Assembly (NCBI RefSeq): GCF_008831285.2
Contig: NC_045139.1
Span: forward strand, 10,760,704-10,824,703
Length of the DNA: 64,000 nucleotides
Direction of reading: 5' to 3'
Source: Nymphaea colorata
Taxonomy: Eukaryota; Streptophyta; Magnoliopsida; Nymphaeales; Nymphaeaceae
Shown in pieces: positions 45,701-57,479 of the stretch. Below the pieces are notes generated by a model. It saw nothing but the letters and a program-made list of their open reading frames with translations. It was not told where the DNA came from and ran no database searches. The position numbers were made by a program, and so were the translations under genes. Positions within the stretch are counted from its first letter, which is position 1. Each line of letters opens with the position of its first letter.

Positions 45701-48700
45701 ATGCCTTGGTTCAGAATAAATACTCCAGTAATATTGTGCATTTTCAATGTGATGGTGGTGGTGAATTTATTTCTAATGAATTTACTAAGCACTTACTAGA
45801 TAATGGGATCACTAGACAAATTTCATTCATGCATACTCCTCCGCAAAACGGAATTGCTGAAAGAAAACATAGACATATTGTTGAAAGCGCCCTCAGCATG
45901 ATGCATGACACAGACTTACCCATGACATTGTAGACCGAGGTTTTTCATACGGCTGTCCATGTTATAAATCGACTGCCATTAGCTTTGCTTGATGGAAAAT
46001 CACCATATTTTCTATTACATCAAGAGCAGCCACATGACGAGGAATTGCGTGTTTTTGGATGTGTTTGCTATGTGCATGTTGATGTTTCTCTACGAAACAA
46101 GTTTCAAGATCGTGCTATTTTGTGCAGATTTATAGGGTATGCAGAAAATTACAAGGGTTATAGATGCTACAATCCTAAAACTGGGCGTGTGCATATTTCA
46201 CGGCATGTTGTTTTTGATGAAAACAGGTTACAAGATCCCAAGGCTACTTGTATGACACTCAAGGATAAAAATGAGGTTTATGACACTTGGCTACATGCTG
46301 AAATCTTAAAACAAGGGGCAGAACGTTTGACTGAGCACAAAGAGCAAGGTGTTAATGAGCCCGAGACACTTGTGAGTAGTGCCTTGGACAACATGCCCTC
46401 ATCTTCTCACAATGATCCACCTATACATAGTCGGTTCTCAGGGCTGGTGTACTCTAGGCGATCAGCTCCTACTGCAGTCCCACGTCAATCACAACGTGTG
46501 CGACATCCCATTGATCGATGGGTGAGTTGGACGATTATATTTTGTCAAATACCGAGTGAAATGTGAAAAAGAGTCAGAAGAAATGGATAACAACTTTTCT
46601 TTAGATTTTCAGTTGTTTATGATAGAAGTGAGCAAAAAGGTGGAACCTAAATCCTATCAACATGCGAGTAAGGAAAAATGTTGGGTTGAAGCTATGAATG
46701 AAGAAATGGCAGCCTTGCATGAGTGTCAGACTTGGCAGATTGTCCCTCGTCCAGATGATAAGAATGTTGTGGGCTCCAAATGGGTTTACAAACTGAAGTA
46801 TAAGCCAGATGGTAGCATTGATCGACATAAAGCACGTCTTGTGGCGCGCGGTTTCACTCAGCAATATGGGGAAGATTATGATGAAACATTCAGTCCTGTT
46901 ATCAAGATGGGCACAATACGTGTGATTATTTCTCTTGCAGTCTCATATGGATGGTCTCTTTACCAGTTAGACGTCAAAAATGTTTTTCTTCATGGGATTT
47001 TTAAGGAAGAGGTATACATGGAGCAACCTCCCGGCTACACTACTCATGATCCTCACAAATGGGTTTGTAAGTTACACAAGTCTTTATATGGACTGAAGCA
47101 AGCTTCTAGATCATGGTTCGATCGGTTTTCTCATCATATACAACAAGTTGGTTTTCTACGAAGCTCTCTCGATCATTCCTTGTTTATATATCATACCGGA
47201 GAAGCTACCACTTGGTTACTTATATATATAGATGATATTGTTATAACTGGGAATTCTTCTTCACATATATCTTATGTTAAGGGTATGTTGCAGCAAGAAT
47301 TCAAGATGAAGGATCTCGGCGAACTACGGTACTTCTTGGGTGTTGAACTTGACAGGACAAATGATCGATTGACTCTTACCCAGCATAAGTATACCCTTGA
47401 TATTTTATACAGGGCAGGTATAATTAATTGCAAACCCATAACTACTCCTAGTGTTCTGAACACTAAATTGGCTGCCTCTGATGGAACCGCTGCCTATTCA
47501 AATCCTACCTTCTATCGCAGCATTGTTGGTATGTTACAATACCTCACTTTTACTCGTCCAGACATAGTATATGCTGTAAATCAGATTTCTCAATTTATGC
47601 ATGCACCCACAGAAGGACATATGGATGCCGCTAAGCGGATCTTACGGTATCTCAAAGCTACTCTTGGGGATGGACTGGTCTATACAAAGTGTCCCAATGT
47701 TTCTCTTGGACATAGCATATATACTTATATTGATGCAGACTGGGCAGGAGATCCCGATGACCGACGCTTCGTTTCAGGTTTCTGTTTTTTTCTTGATTTT
47801 AATCTCATTTGTTGGAGCAGTAAAAAGCAGCGCGCAGTTGCACGATCTAGCACTGAGGCGGAGTATAGAGCAATGGCTGCAGGGACAGCTGAGGCGTCAT
47901 GGTTACGGCATTTGCTTGGCGAGCTCAATCTTCCGATTGTTCAGTCATCATTACTATGTGACAATCAAAGCGCAATCAAAATTGCCTACAACCCCATTTT
48001 GCATAATCGTACCAAACACATTGAGATTGATCAACACTTCATTCGTCAGAAGGTTGAAGAAGCCGAGATCTTGCCTACTTATATCTCCACCAGTGAACAG
48101 ATAGCGGATCTTTTTACCAAAGGACTCACAGGGCAGCACTTTTGGGATTTGAAAAACAAGTTGTGCATGATCAAATCTCATGCACAACTTGAGGGAGGCT
48201 GTTAAGTCTGTATGTATATTGGATCGGGTCTGTTCAGACGTACCGATCCACTTTCTTTCTTTTTTCACGCCTAAACATATTAGGCGGTGGTATCTCTTGT
48301 AATTACTTCATGTTTTATTCCTTTTGTTGTAACCTGATTAGGTCATGTTTTAATATAGAGATCAAGCATCGTGCGGCTGCATTGGCCGACGGCATTCTCT
48401 CCTTCATTGCTTCCCTTCTATTCTCTATTCTCCATCCCCCTTATTATTAGACGGAGAGACGTGGTCTCATGGTATTTTGAGAAGATTCTTACAGAAGCAT
48501 CATGTGGAAGTGGAAATGGAACCCTAGAAACTTTCAATAACCTCTAGCCACTTGAAAGACACAACAAAAAAGAAAGACAATTACAATTAACAAAAGAAAG
48601 CAACAGAACTGAAACATGAGATTTTTCTTTTTTTATTTTCCTAACCACTTAGAATGTAAGTAAATTGAAAAAGACCAACTATCTTTTCACTGTAACAGCT

Positions 48701-51700
48701 CAAGACCAGAGCAATTAAATGCAAGCTATTGGTATGGGTCTACATGCCAAGCTTCACAACAATGCAGAATCATTTATTCATATTTGTAATGCTTCAAAGA
48801 AAAACAGGTTGAGTTACGTTACACCGGGTTTGTACTTGGCAGATCGAGAAGCTAACTTGTTCACAAGCTGCATCACTTGAACCGGACTCTCTTTTTCATA
48901 TCGTAACGCATACAACATTGTTAGCCGCAAACAATCCATGTCAGATATTTGTTCATTGTTGAGGAGATTAGTAACAGCCTGCAGCACAAGCAGCAGAGGA
49001 CAACATAAAAGTGATTAGCATCAGCATCAGAAGTTGTCGTACATTATAAGAAAGGCACTACATATATAAAGGCTATAGATTTTGATAAAGCATCAAGATA
49101 GCAAAGGCAAAGTATTGGACAGTGTTGTAATGTATAACAATCCATACTGACTGCACCTAAGTAAGATACATAGCATAATGTAAAAATTAAAAAGCCCGAT
49201 TTTAATATTAAAAATTCACAAAAAATTGAAAAATATAAAAAGAACAATTGGGGAAAACATCTTTAAGAAAAACACAAAAAACATAACCAATTACCTCAAA
49301 CATGCACACTTTCATTAGAAATAATCAAATTAACCACTTAAGCTACTGCCAATACTTAAAATCGTTAAAATAAATAAATTTTCCATATCTATGACTTGAG
49401 ATATGAATGTTTTAATTTTTGAGAATGAATATAGGATCTTATAGGAAAACCATGAAAGCTTTATTTTTATTGCGCGAAACAGCCCTAAAGTTTTGCTTTT
49501 CTTCTTTAAATGTGTAAAAAATGGCTTTCATGTTAAACATAATATTCTACCTTAAGATATTTATGTAACTCTAAATCTATTAAAAAAATAAAACTCGTTT
49601 TGATGTTTTTTACATTTTCAAACATAAGTTACACCCTTGTATCATACTGTAACCCAGGATACAGGGGTGCATTTTAAGTTACACCGAAATTCCAATACAG
49701 TACAGTACGCCCCTAAAACTAAGGTATCATATCATTTTCTTTCGTAGTTATGATGTTAAGAGCTTCTGATTCAATAATCTTTATAGATCTTGCATAAAAA
49801 AATTTAGTTGCAAAAGCGTCATGATTCAAGGATACTTATAGATCTTTCATAACAAACTTTTTAGATGCAACGAGGTCTGATTTAGCTTTCTGAGTTTATC
49901 ATATCTGCTTTCAGTCATCATATATGAATATAGAGATTGAAATCCTTCATGTCTCTCTCTCTCTCTCTCTCTCTACATATATATACACACACACACACAT
50001 ACACAAACACAAAGGCACATAGTTTAACATATTTAAATTACCTCAAAAGCTGTTGCTTGTCCTGCATTACAAGCCAGATCTTGTTCTGTTTGTGACACTA
50101 ACATAAGCTTCCGCTTGTCAACCAGCTTGCTCATTTCGGTTACCATTGTCACATGCTTTGAGACATTTCCTTGCATCTTTCGATACTCAGGATAGGTGTC
50201 AACAAATCTTGCCATGTCCTCTATGAAATGTCAATCAAAATTTCAGCTACAACAAGAACTTCACAGTAGACTGGAAAACTAATATAACAGAACCAATTAG
50301 GAACAAAAAGCCTGAAAAGCAAGACGTGTAGGGGAACAGAAATTCAAGCAAAATAGAGTCAAAAGAATCCACCGTTTTACACACCTATTGTCTGAATATT
50401 CTGGTTACTCTTGGTAACATGCTGAAAGTCATCTACCATTTGTTTAATGTTCATCCCAAGATCCCCAAAATTTTCATACATGTTAGCCTTGAAAAATGCA
50501 TCATGTTCGGATGATAACACCAGCTCCTAACAGAAGTAATTTGGCTGTGCATTATTGACCTCTACCAAAAGAAGCAGATTATCTAAATGAACATAACGGC
50601 AGCAGCAACAGAGACAACAGTAAACCACAACGGTAACAAGGGTGAATACACAATTATAGACACGTTTACTATAATGATCACAACCTGCTGATCCTTTGGA
50701 AAGTTGCCAATGTTCTTCAAATCCACCTTGTTGTCCTGAATACCTATGAGCTCATGGACCATTGCCTGTTGACAGCAATAAACAAGGAGATTAATTACAG
50801 ATGTAAGCTATGCTAGTATGCTGTTATTTAAAACTTGTCACTGGGCACCAACAACTAAGTTTCTTTTTCTTTTTTTTTTCCCTTCTTCATCCAGAGAATG
50901 AGAACACTCACAACAGATACCTGGTAGGTCCACTGTGTCAACAGTGGGGTGACAGGATCCTCCCTCCTATCAATTATCAATAGAAGAGGAGAAATTTCTG
51001 ATCTTCTGAAATCAAATAAGCCTCTCTCCTGATCATACATAAGTTTCTGAAATGATTACCCAGAACACAAAGCCAATAAGATTTCATGTCACCAAGGCTC
51101 AAGCCATAGTGGTTTAGCATGTAAAAAACAGCATCAATTGCCTACACAGCGCATAACATCACATATAGTTGGAAGGATATAACTGTAGGATTATTCTAAA
51201 AAATTTTGCTAACCGAAGCCTCAGTTGCAATTATTTTTGCAATATCCGATGTGCGTTGATATCGTATAACAGGTCGGCGCTTCAGGGACAAAAAAACTGC
51301 GGCAATCCCATCAACAACTCGTCTACAGAAATGCTGGTAGCTTGGATGATCCATGAGCATGTAAATGTGACCTGGGGCCCAATTTAATGAGAAATGGTAA
51401 GGATCGAGTGCCACGAAATCTGCATAAAATTCCTGCAATGCAATTTCCAAGTATGAGCAAGAAATTCCAAGTTTACAACACAAGACAAAAAACAACAAAA
51501 ATATTGTAGAAACAAAAAGCAGAAAACAAGGTAAAATTAACATAGGAATGAAAAGAAATTACATAAAATTGCTTGTTGATAAGTTTTGAGATGACTAAGG
51601 TTTTTTAGATCAACTCTCCCTGGAACCCAGAGTGCAAAATGAAACCCAGGTGCACAATTTTCAAATAAAATAGTGGTAGTAATGGTTACCTATCCTTTTC

Positions 51701-52149
51701 ACTCCAAGTAACACAAGACCGACTGCCATTTTGTGCATCAGTGAAAGGTCTTGCAGGTTCAATTGCTTCCCCAATGTAAACACATAGTATTGAAATCTAA
51801 CTTATACTATCAAGCCACTGACTAGTCTGTCCAACTAGTCACCTAATGGAACCAGCTGCCGATTGCCTTAGCCACTAGCCCATGTCATAGTTGACGGACA
51901 GATTTGTTTCTGTTGGCTAGGCTACCATGAAAATAATTTGGTTCATTTGTTCGTTTGCCTTCTTCAGGGACAAGGTTTAGAAACTTATCTTTCCTCATGT
52001 TTGCAACTATTTCTTTCTCTCCCTCTCTCTCTCATGTTCAATCATTACATATGTTCTGTTAACTGTGGATATACATGTTTTTATCTTTTAAATGCTATCT
52101 TTCAATTTTAAAGTGCATATCATATATACATACATACATACATACATAC

Positions 52150-52203
<54 letters not shown>

Positions 52204-55200
52204 CTTGGTTTTACCATACATATCTCTGTGTATCTGCATGTGTGTGTTTGAGTATGTCTATGTTTGTGTGTGTGTCTGTGTCTTTGCTTCTTATTTTGTG
52301 CCTTTTATTACTTTTGGCTTTAAATGTTGTGCTTTTGTACCTCCTTATTAATTATCAGTCAAGGTCTTTGATCGAGCAAACTCAACTAGCCCTTTTAGTT
52401 TTAGGGCCTTAACCGTCCAGTGTTTATTGTCTAACTTCTGACTTGACAAGTTAGGATCTAAGCCAAGCCTAATGAGGCTAAGACACTAGCATAAATACAC
52501 CTCTTTGTGTTCTGTAAGAAAATTAGTGTAATGATCCGACTCACTCCCCGGCTTGGACTCTTGGTCCAACGGATCTCAACCCGCCCCCTAGCAATTTCGG
52601 TTTCATCCCCAAAAAGACTATAGGACTGCTAGGGGGCGGGTTGGGATCCGCCAGACCAAGGGCCCGAGCCTGGGGGTGAGTCGGGTCGTTACAGTGGTAT
52701 CAGAGCATGGTTCAACACTCGGACCTGGGGTTCCATATGCATGGACATGTGTGCCTTAAAGGGGTGGATTGTAACACCCCAAAAGTTTAGTTTCATATTG
52801 AAGATTGTGAAGGATTTTCAAGGGCTTATAAAGAAGATTTGTTAAAGTAGCTAGTTGTTGTGTTTTGGTAGTCTTTTCAGGCTGAAACCAAAACTTCTAG
52901 GGGGTGTGTTGGGACCCGCCGGACCACGGCACCGAGCTTGGAAGTGGATCAGGTCGTTACAATTAGGTTGTCAAAGTATTCAATCAACTGAACTGTCGCC
53001 TGAATCTTAAAACAGTTCACTAAGAGTTCACAAAAGAACAGGAAACAGGAAGAATGAAAATATTTAGAAAGCAAAGTTCACCATTCTCACAAAAAAGGAG
53101 TACGACCAGTGGAAGGAGATGTGCTCCACAAGCATCACTTCAAACTACCATTAGCACCCCCAAGACCATGGGGCTGGTGCAACCCAATTTTATCAACTAC
53201 ATTGAAATAACATGAAATAAATTGCTCCTGAAACTGCGTTCACATTTAAGTACGATATGCTAAATTCTTTCAGCTACATTGCTAGGACTTAAGGAGCATA
53301 AAAATTATTGTCCAAATAATCCAAATAACACAAATGAATTTTACGAATGAAATGTTCAGAAATTATCGATAACAACCAAGCAAACAAAGGTATTGCTTAA
53401 GGACAAGAATTGTTTTTTAACCTGCACTTGCTGAACAATTTCATGTTCGTCTGATGCAGCAAGAGTCTGAAGATTGGAAGTTGCCAAGATATTAGAGAAG
53501 ACTGGGGCAAAATGGAAAGAGAGAAAATTATCATTACATGTAAATGCTAAAAAAGGGACAAGCTCATTATTTCATCTCATGCAATATACTGAAAATAAAG
53601 AACACCTAAATTAGTATCAGCTGGGCAAGTAAAACCATATAAGTCTATGAAGCATACATAAATGATGATCTCCAAATCTTGGATTGACAAGCTGTTTTCT
53701 CAAATACTGAATGTTTTCTGGAGTTGGACGAAGAAAGTAAACTGCTTTCATATGCGACATTGATTCTTTCAGTGAACTGTCCACAAATTCTACCAAAAAA
53801 ACTTGCTTTTGAAGCAGTTCTGACTGCGTGAATGCTACACTCACAATGCTGACCTGCAATCATTGGCCAAAATCAATACAAGGGCATGAAAACTGGGCTG
53901 TGTAGCATGTTACATAACTAGTTCCAAGATCTTTCAACTGTAAAAAGAGTTAACTAGCTTCAAGCTCTTTCAACTCCAAAAACAGCCACCAATCCATATG
54001 CAACAGAAACTGAGCAATCATAAGATCCAAAGATTTAATTTAAAAATCAAGGGCACTGCTGTTGTCACCAATAAGACCCTTATGCATCTTAATAAAAGGA
54101 TTTGAAGATTCTACAAGGTTAAGAAAAAAAAACATGATAGGTTTCGACCATAAGGACTGCAAGAAGCTTTCAAAGAAATGTACAAATATACATACCAAGC
54201 AATGTAGACATCTAAGTGACCCCTAACACATATGTCTCATAGGTAATGCCTGGACTAGTACAAGAAAACATACAAGGATACATAATCATGACAGGTATCC
54301 TCATGAGGAAAACAGACTTCATTCCTGCAGCAAGTTCCTAAAACTAAGTCTGCATATGACCAACCTGTAACACATAGTTGAGTATCACCTTAAAAAGGAA
54401 ACTTATAATAAGTTACCTTAACCTTGATTTTTAAATGAGAAATTCCTGGATGCATAGAACCTTGTGCTACTGTAAAAGACGTTATGGAGAATGATTCCTT
54501 CACCATGAGCATTTCATGCTAGAAATGCAGTATATCAATACCCAAGCATTAAGGATAGCAAATAAAAAGCAAGGTGCAAAGATCTGAGATTCCAAAGTGA
54601 ATCTCATATTAAGAAGAGGGGGTTTGTAAAGCAATCACAAAAACTGTTCCGTAAAAAAACAGTATTCTAATTTTCAGCTAAACCTAATCACAGCTTTCAG
54701 CATGGACTATTCACTATAACGGATAAGACACTTTCTGCCTCCATCCTTAAAAATAACCCAGATAAGCCCCACTACACATGAATGCCTCGTCCCTATCAGT
54801 AGGGTGCGGGCTGTAGGTTACACAGAAGCAGCAAGATTTAGCTTTGGGAATGGATGACAAGAATTATGGAATTGATTTTTCCATATGATTGTACAACCAT
54901 CCTACTGCTGATGAAATACATTTCTAATAGAAGTGCAAGCAAGAGCAATTTCACCGGAGAAAGATAGACGCGCGTAGCTCCTGAGTTTGCCCATCTGGTG
55001 TAGGGCAGCAGAAAATGCCATATGAGTTCATTAGGCTTGCAGAAAATGTCAGATGAATTCATTTGCTGACCAAACTGGAAGTTGCTGTCTGGCTTACCAT
55101 GAAAAGTATGAATTGTTTCCTCAGTGGTGCTATGTCCATTCTCCCCCAAGAAATAGGTAGGTTCTCAACCTATGATACCCATTTCTTTAGTTACTGAACA

Positions 55201-56488
55201 CCTAATGTTCTATGGATATACTTAATATTCCAAAGTCTCAATTTGTGGTTTCCGGGCCACGTTGATGCCATCATTTTCATATTCAGGCTTTCTTTTTCTT
55301 AGGTGACTTTTAAATTGAGATCCTTCCCTGTTAACTAACGAGACCATCCAGTTATGCCGCCTCTTACTTTATTTAAAAAGGATTTCAGTTGCTACAAATA
55401 TATTATCATTATGTCATATAATAATGAGATAATAACTGATCCCTTGGATCTTGAGGATAAAAGCAATGAGCTGGTTATTAATTTATATTAGGTAGGGTCT
55501 AATTCTTTCTTTTTAGTCCCAACTAGAGGATTTACCTGCATCGACACATGATAATTTTTTAGTATCTCTGGGATCAGGTTTTATAGTAGACGTCTAATAT
55601 TGGTATTACTTACCAACCTGCCTGAGAAATATCATCCAACAAAGAACTGTTTTATTTCCAGGCCTTACATGTGCCAGAATAAAAGAGATCCTTCACACAA
55701 GAGCTCATATGAAGAGCTTAAGCATTTTAATCCGTCCTGAACCAGTTGTTCATGGCCTTATACGACAGTAATCACGATGTTCTAGTAGATCGCCTAATAG
55801 GCCGGGACCTCACTAAATTTGGGTCTGTTAAGGAATCCTCCGAGAGGTTCAGAAACGTGAACTATGCCAAATTGTTAAACCGTGGTCATCGACCCTCCTG
55901 CCACGAAAAGAAAGTGCAATTCGAAAAAGAAGTTTGGCAAGGGTCTGGAAGTCTGGATAGTGAAAACTAAGTGATGGGACAACATTGAATTTCTCTCTCG
56001 TTCTTGCTAGCTGTTGCGTCTTGTCCCCATTTCCCCTTTAGCAGTCGACTACCGCAGAGGCAAAGAAAAATTCACAAATTTCAGAAAAGCCAGACCATCT
56101 AATTCTAAGAAGCAAGTTAACGTCACAGATTCCATTGCTGAACCCTAGTGAAAAACATTCTAGATGGTAATGAAAGAAATTCAAAACACTAAAAAACACA
56201 TGTCAAAACCTATTGCCAGCAATCGAACAAAATTTTGCAAAACTCTACCACTCCGGCAAGTAATCGGAACAGACTACCTGCTGCCCTCGGGAAATAAACC
56301 ACAAGATGAGTGATCCAGATCACATAGTCGAAAGAACAGATAAACAACAAAAGAGATAGGAACCCGTCGAGTGAGAAAGATGCAGAGACAAATCGTACCG
56401 TCTGAGAATCCAGTATGAGAACCTTCATCCCGGAGATGTCCTGCAACATCTTCCCAACATATTCTTTGACCAGCGCCACCAACACCAT
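39742..56488 (-). CDS. VPS45, Sec1/Munc18-family vesicle fusion regulator, 13 exons
   Basis: Exons (minus strand): 56488-56399, 53853-53658, 53501-53422, 51432-51214, 51046-50921, 50765-50685, 50526-50385, 50220-50042, 48978-48823, 42221-42114, 41423-41302, 41040-40909, 39805-39742. They join in frame into 564 codons plus TGA, close to the roughly 570 residues usual for plant VPS45. The SM fold runs the whole length. Family landmarks are GMKVLILDSQT (exon 1), SMSHMKAVYFLRPTPENIQ (exon 2), RRVVDGIAAVFLSLKRRPV (exon 4), IIDRREDPVTPLLTQWTYQ (exon 5), VSKHVTMVTEMSKLV (exon 8), GDLYGNRDLLNIARNMARG (exon 10) and FIVGGTTYEEAR (exon 12). VPS45 acts at the trans-Golgi/early endosome with SYP4-type (Tlg2-like) Qa-SNAREs. 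Oddities: intron 12 has a GC donor (AG/GCAAGT); exon 4 is divergent and 2-3 residues short before RRVVDG; intron 9 is 6.6 kb because a Copia element is inserted; intron 3 holds a TRIM. The exon 7 acceptor could lie 3 bp downstream. Confidence 0.95.
43355..43635 (+). repeat. 5' LTR of the Copia element (281 bp)
   Basis: It starts TGTTAAGTCTG and ends GATTCTTACA. It contains a perfect 26-bp inverted repeat at 43376-43401 (12-bp arms GGATCGGGTCTG and CAGACCCGATCC, 2-bp centre). Compared with the 3' LTR it has four transitions and lacks 3-bp and 10-bp segments. Confidence 0.96.
43636..43648 (+). other. Primer-binding site, initiator tRNA-Met type
   Basis: TGGTATCAGAGCC directly follows the 5' LTR. 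This is the usual plant Copia site complementary to the 3' end of initiator methionine tRNA. Confidence 0.93.
43680..43904 (+). repeat. Copia leader with CTGCCCTAAATCCCACG tandem repeats
   Basis: The untranslated leader between the primer site and gag contains several direct copies of TGCCCTAA-TTTCTG and CTGCCCTAAATCCCACGATT with slippage-like length variation. Confidence 0.7.
43905..45100 (+). pseudogene. Copia gag and protease, frameshifted
   Basis: The start is 43905 (MDQPTPSLLSP), with the Copia gag motif LNHSNYLTWKRQI. A frameshift near 44190-44230 moves coding to a second frame, which carries gag helices (ALELWSTL, RTILEYLNEIK) and the zinc knuckle CFYCNKRGHVKSEC (CX2CX4HX4C, about 44727-44768). 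The aspartic protease motif WYVDSGAAAHVTG follows (about 44943-44981). A second frameshift near 45075 breaks the protease-integrase junction. Gag packages element RNA; the protease cleaves the polyprotein. Confidence 0.88.
45076..46566 (+). pseudogene. Copia integrase, broken by two stops
   Basis: The N-terminal zinc-binding part is HGRLAH...CSSCHICK (about 45370-45495). The catalytic core has the first Asp in YSDVWGHAP (about 45560), the second in FQCDGGGEF (about 45750) and the Glu in PPQNGIAERKH (about 45840-45870). A TGA at 45646 and a TAG at 45931 interrupt the core; the family usually has Trp at both. The C-terminal part continues with LRVFGCVCYVHV and GYRCYNPKTGRVHISRHVVF. A frame change near 46550 leads to the reverse transcriptase. 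Confidence 0.88.
46556..48205 (+). pseudogene. Copia reverse transcriptase and RNase H, intact frame without its N-terminal fusion
   Basis: A 549-codon uninterrupted frame. Landmarks: SKWVYKLKYKPDGSIDRHK, ARGFTQQYGEDYDETFSPV, LDVKNVFLHGIFKEEVYMEQ, LYGLKQASRSWF, LLIYIDDIVITG with the catalytic YIDD (about 47215-47250), YFLGVEL, RNase H TYIDADWAGDPDDRR, WSSKKQ, SSTEAEYRAMA, LLCDNQSAI and RTKHIEIDQHFIR. It ends within the first bases of the 3' LTR (GGC TGT TAA). In an intact Copia element it is part of one gag-pol polyprotein; here it is separated by the upstream lesions, so I call it a pseudogene part despite the clean frame. Confidence 0.88.
48187..48199 (+). other. Polypurine tract of the Copia element
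   Basis: ACTTGAGGGAGGC lies immediately before the 3' LTR. The same tract in slightly changed form precedes the LTR of the Copia fragment at 20587. Confidence 0.85.
48200..48493 (+). repeat. 3' LTR of the Copia element (294 bp)
   Basis: Same ends as the 5' LTR. It carries an additional GTA that breaks the palindrome and an additional 10 bp (CTGATTAGGT) after TTGTTGTAAC, plus four transitions. Confidence 0.96.
49952..50000. repeat. Compound (CT)n / (AT)n / (AC)n microsatellite in a VPS45 intron
   Basis: A CT run at 49952-49974 is followed by short AT and AC runs. It lies about 40 bp beyond the exon 8 donor in intron 8; on the VPS45 strand the tract is GT then AG-rich. Confidence 0.8.
52128..52201. 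repeat. (ATAC)n(TA)n microsatellite in VPS45 intron 3
   Basis: About six ATAC units pass into 23 or so TA units, followed by a TG-rich stretch to about 52290. Confidence 0.9.
52527..52961 (+). mobile_element. TRIM, copy 2, with a rearranged left LTR
   Basis: The right LTR is 52770-52961 (192 bp): TGTAACACCCC... to ...GGTCGTTACA. The interior is 52694-52769 (76 bp): it starts GTGGTATCAGAGC (initiator tRNA-Met primer site), contains GGTTCAACACTCGGACC, and ends in the purine-rich AAAGGGGTGGAT. Of the left LTR only the end half remains (about 52614-52693, ending GGTCGTTACA). It is preceded by an inverted copy of the same end half (52527-52604). Same family as 8635-9038, less decayed. It sits in VPS45 intron 3. 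Confidence 0.8.
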
Positions 56489-56969
56489 CTCCGCTCCGCT
56501 CCTTCCTGCTCCCCCAAAACGACGACGACTTAGATTTCACAGAGCTAACATTAAACTCTAAAATAATTCCGGCGTCTGCTCGCACTTTCTTCTTCGCTCT
56601 CTAAGATCTGAAAATGTGCGAGAATTCAGGAAACCTCTGTCTCCGATCGAATTCACAGCGGGTGCCCGACAGGCTTCTTCCTGCGTTTTTTGGTTTGGTT
56701 TCTTATAATATAATCCCCACTTAAAGATATATTTACAAAAACAGACTTGAGTTCTTTCATTTAGCGAAAACCTACCCATTTCCTTTGTGATGGTTGCAGG
56801 TAGGCATTCATTAGTCCTCGACGTCAAATTGTGGTTATAGCTTTGTTGAAGTTTGTTTTTGACTTACCGAGTTAAGTTAAAATCGGCTCGAATCAATCTG
56901 ATCCGAATTGATGATAAAATAAACAAAGGTACCTTTTGGAACAATTCACAACTATTTTACATCTGTACA
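56489..56969 (-). promoter_or_regulatory. VPS45 leader and proximal promoter region
   Basis: GC-richer sequence (GGAGCGGAGCGGAG before the ATG on the minus strand) passes into AT-rich DNA by about 56700. No TATA box is clear. Open frames here (56585-56274 and 56827-56558) overlap the first exon in other frames and have no domain. Confidence 0.35.
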
Positions 56970-57016
<47 letters not shown>

Positions 57017-57022
57017 TAGATA
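56970..57022. repeat. (TA)n(GATA)n microsatellite
   Basis: About 22 TA units to 57014, then GATAGATA. Confidence 0.92.
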
Positions 57023-57479
57023 ATTTCTATGCACAATGTATCAATGAATAAAATTTCTACTCGCTTGTGGGCAATTGCCCACACGGTACGGCTGGTTTTG
57101 GAATTTTGGCCTGTCAATGTACTATGCATGCATATGATGAGTGGAGTAGGTCGCTTTTTCATAATTTTGAGGACTGTGTTCTTAACAGATGTTAGTTTTT
57201 GAAAGACATGTTCCTAAAGTACTACATTCTTGATCTAAGAAACACAATGTAATTACTTCTAGCGCTTGGTTGTTAGATATGATTCTTAAAACAAAAAAAT
57301 GTGCTGGTAAGTGCCTCCAAATGCTGGTACTTAGGTCTACTCAACTGAGTAAACTATAATTTCTTGAGTAACTTATAATACAACACCACCAAAGCAAGAG
57401 GGAAGTTATGAAAATCAAGTTTAATTACTTAGAGCAATGTCGTACGCTATCAAAACACAAGGAGCAGTAGGACCAACCG
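57023..57479. other. Intergenic, no gene recognised
   Basis: AT-rich sequence. No exon, domain or RNA gene is seen. Confidence 0.3.

Larger units (their letters stand above)
43355..48493 (+). mobile_element. Ty1/Copia LTR retrotransposon in VPS45 intron 9
   Basis: A 5139-bp element with LTRs at both ends, a primer-binding site, gag-protease-integrase-RT-RNase H in Copia order and a polypurine tract. The 5-bp target duplication GAAGC lies at 43350-43354 and 48494-48498. LTR ends are TGTTAA and CTTACA. The element is on the plus strand, opposite to VPS45. Removing it and one GAAGC would leave an intron of about 1.46 kb. Its frames are broken by frameshifts (near 44200, 45080, 46550) and stops (45646, 45931), so it is probably non-autonomous. 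LTRs differ at only four bases plus two indels, indicating a recent insertion. Confidence 0.97.

Noticed and set aside
55746-55970. 74-codon plus frame inside VPS45 intron 1
   Set aside because: Opposite to the gene, no domain, no splice context.
30550-56488. A functional link or novel system joining DOMINO1-like, VPS45 and ERF
   Set aside because: The genes have unrelated known roles, are far apart and separated by transposons; nothing in the sequence suggests co-regulation.
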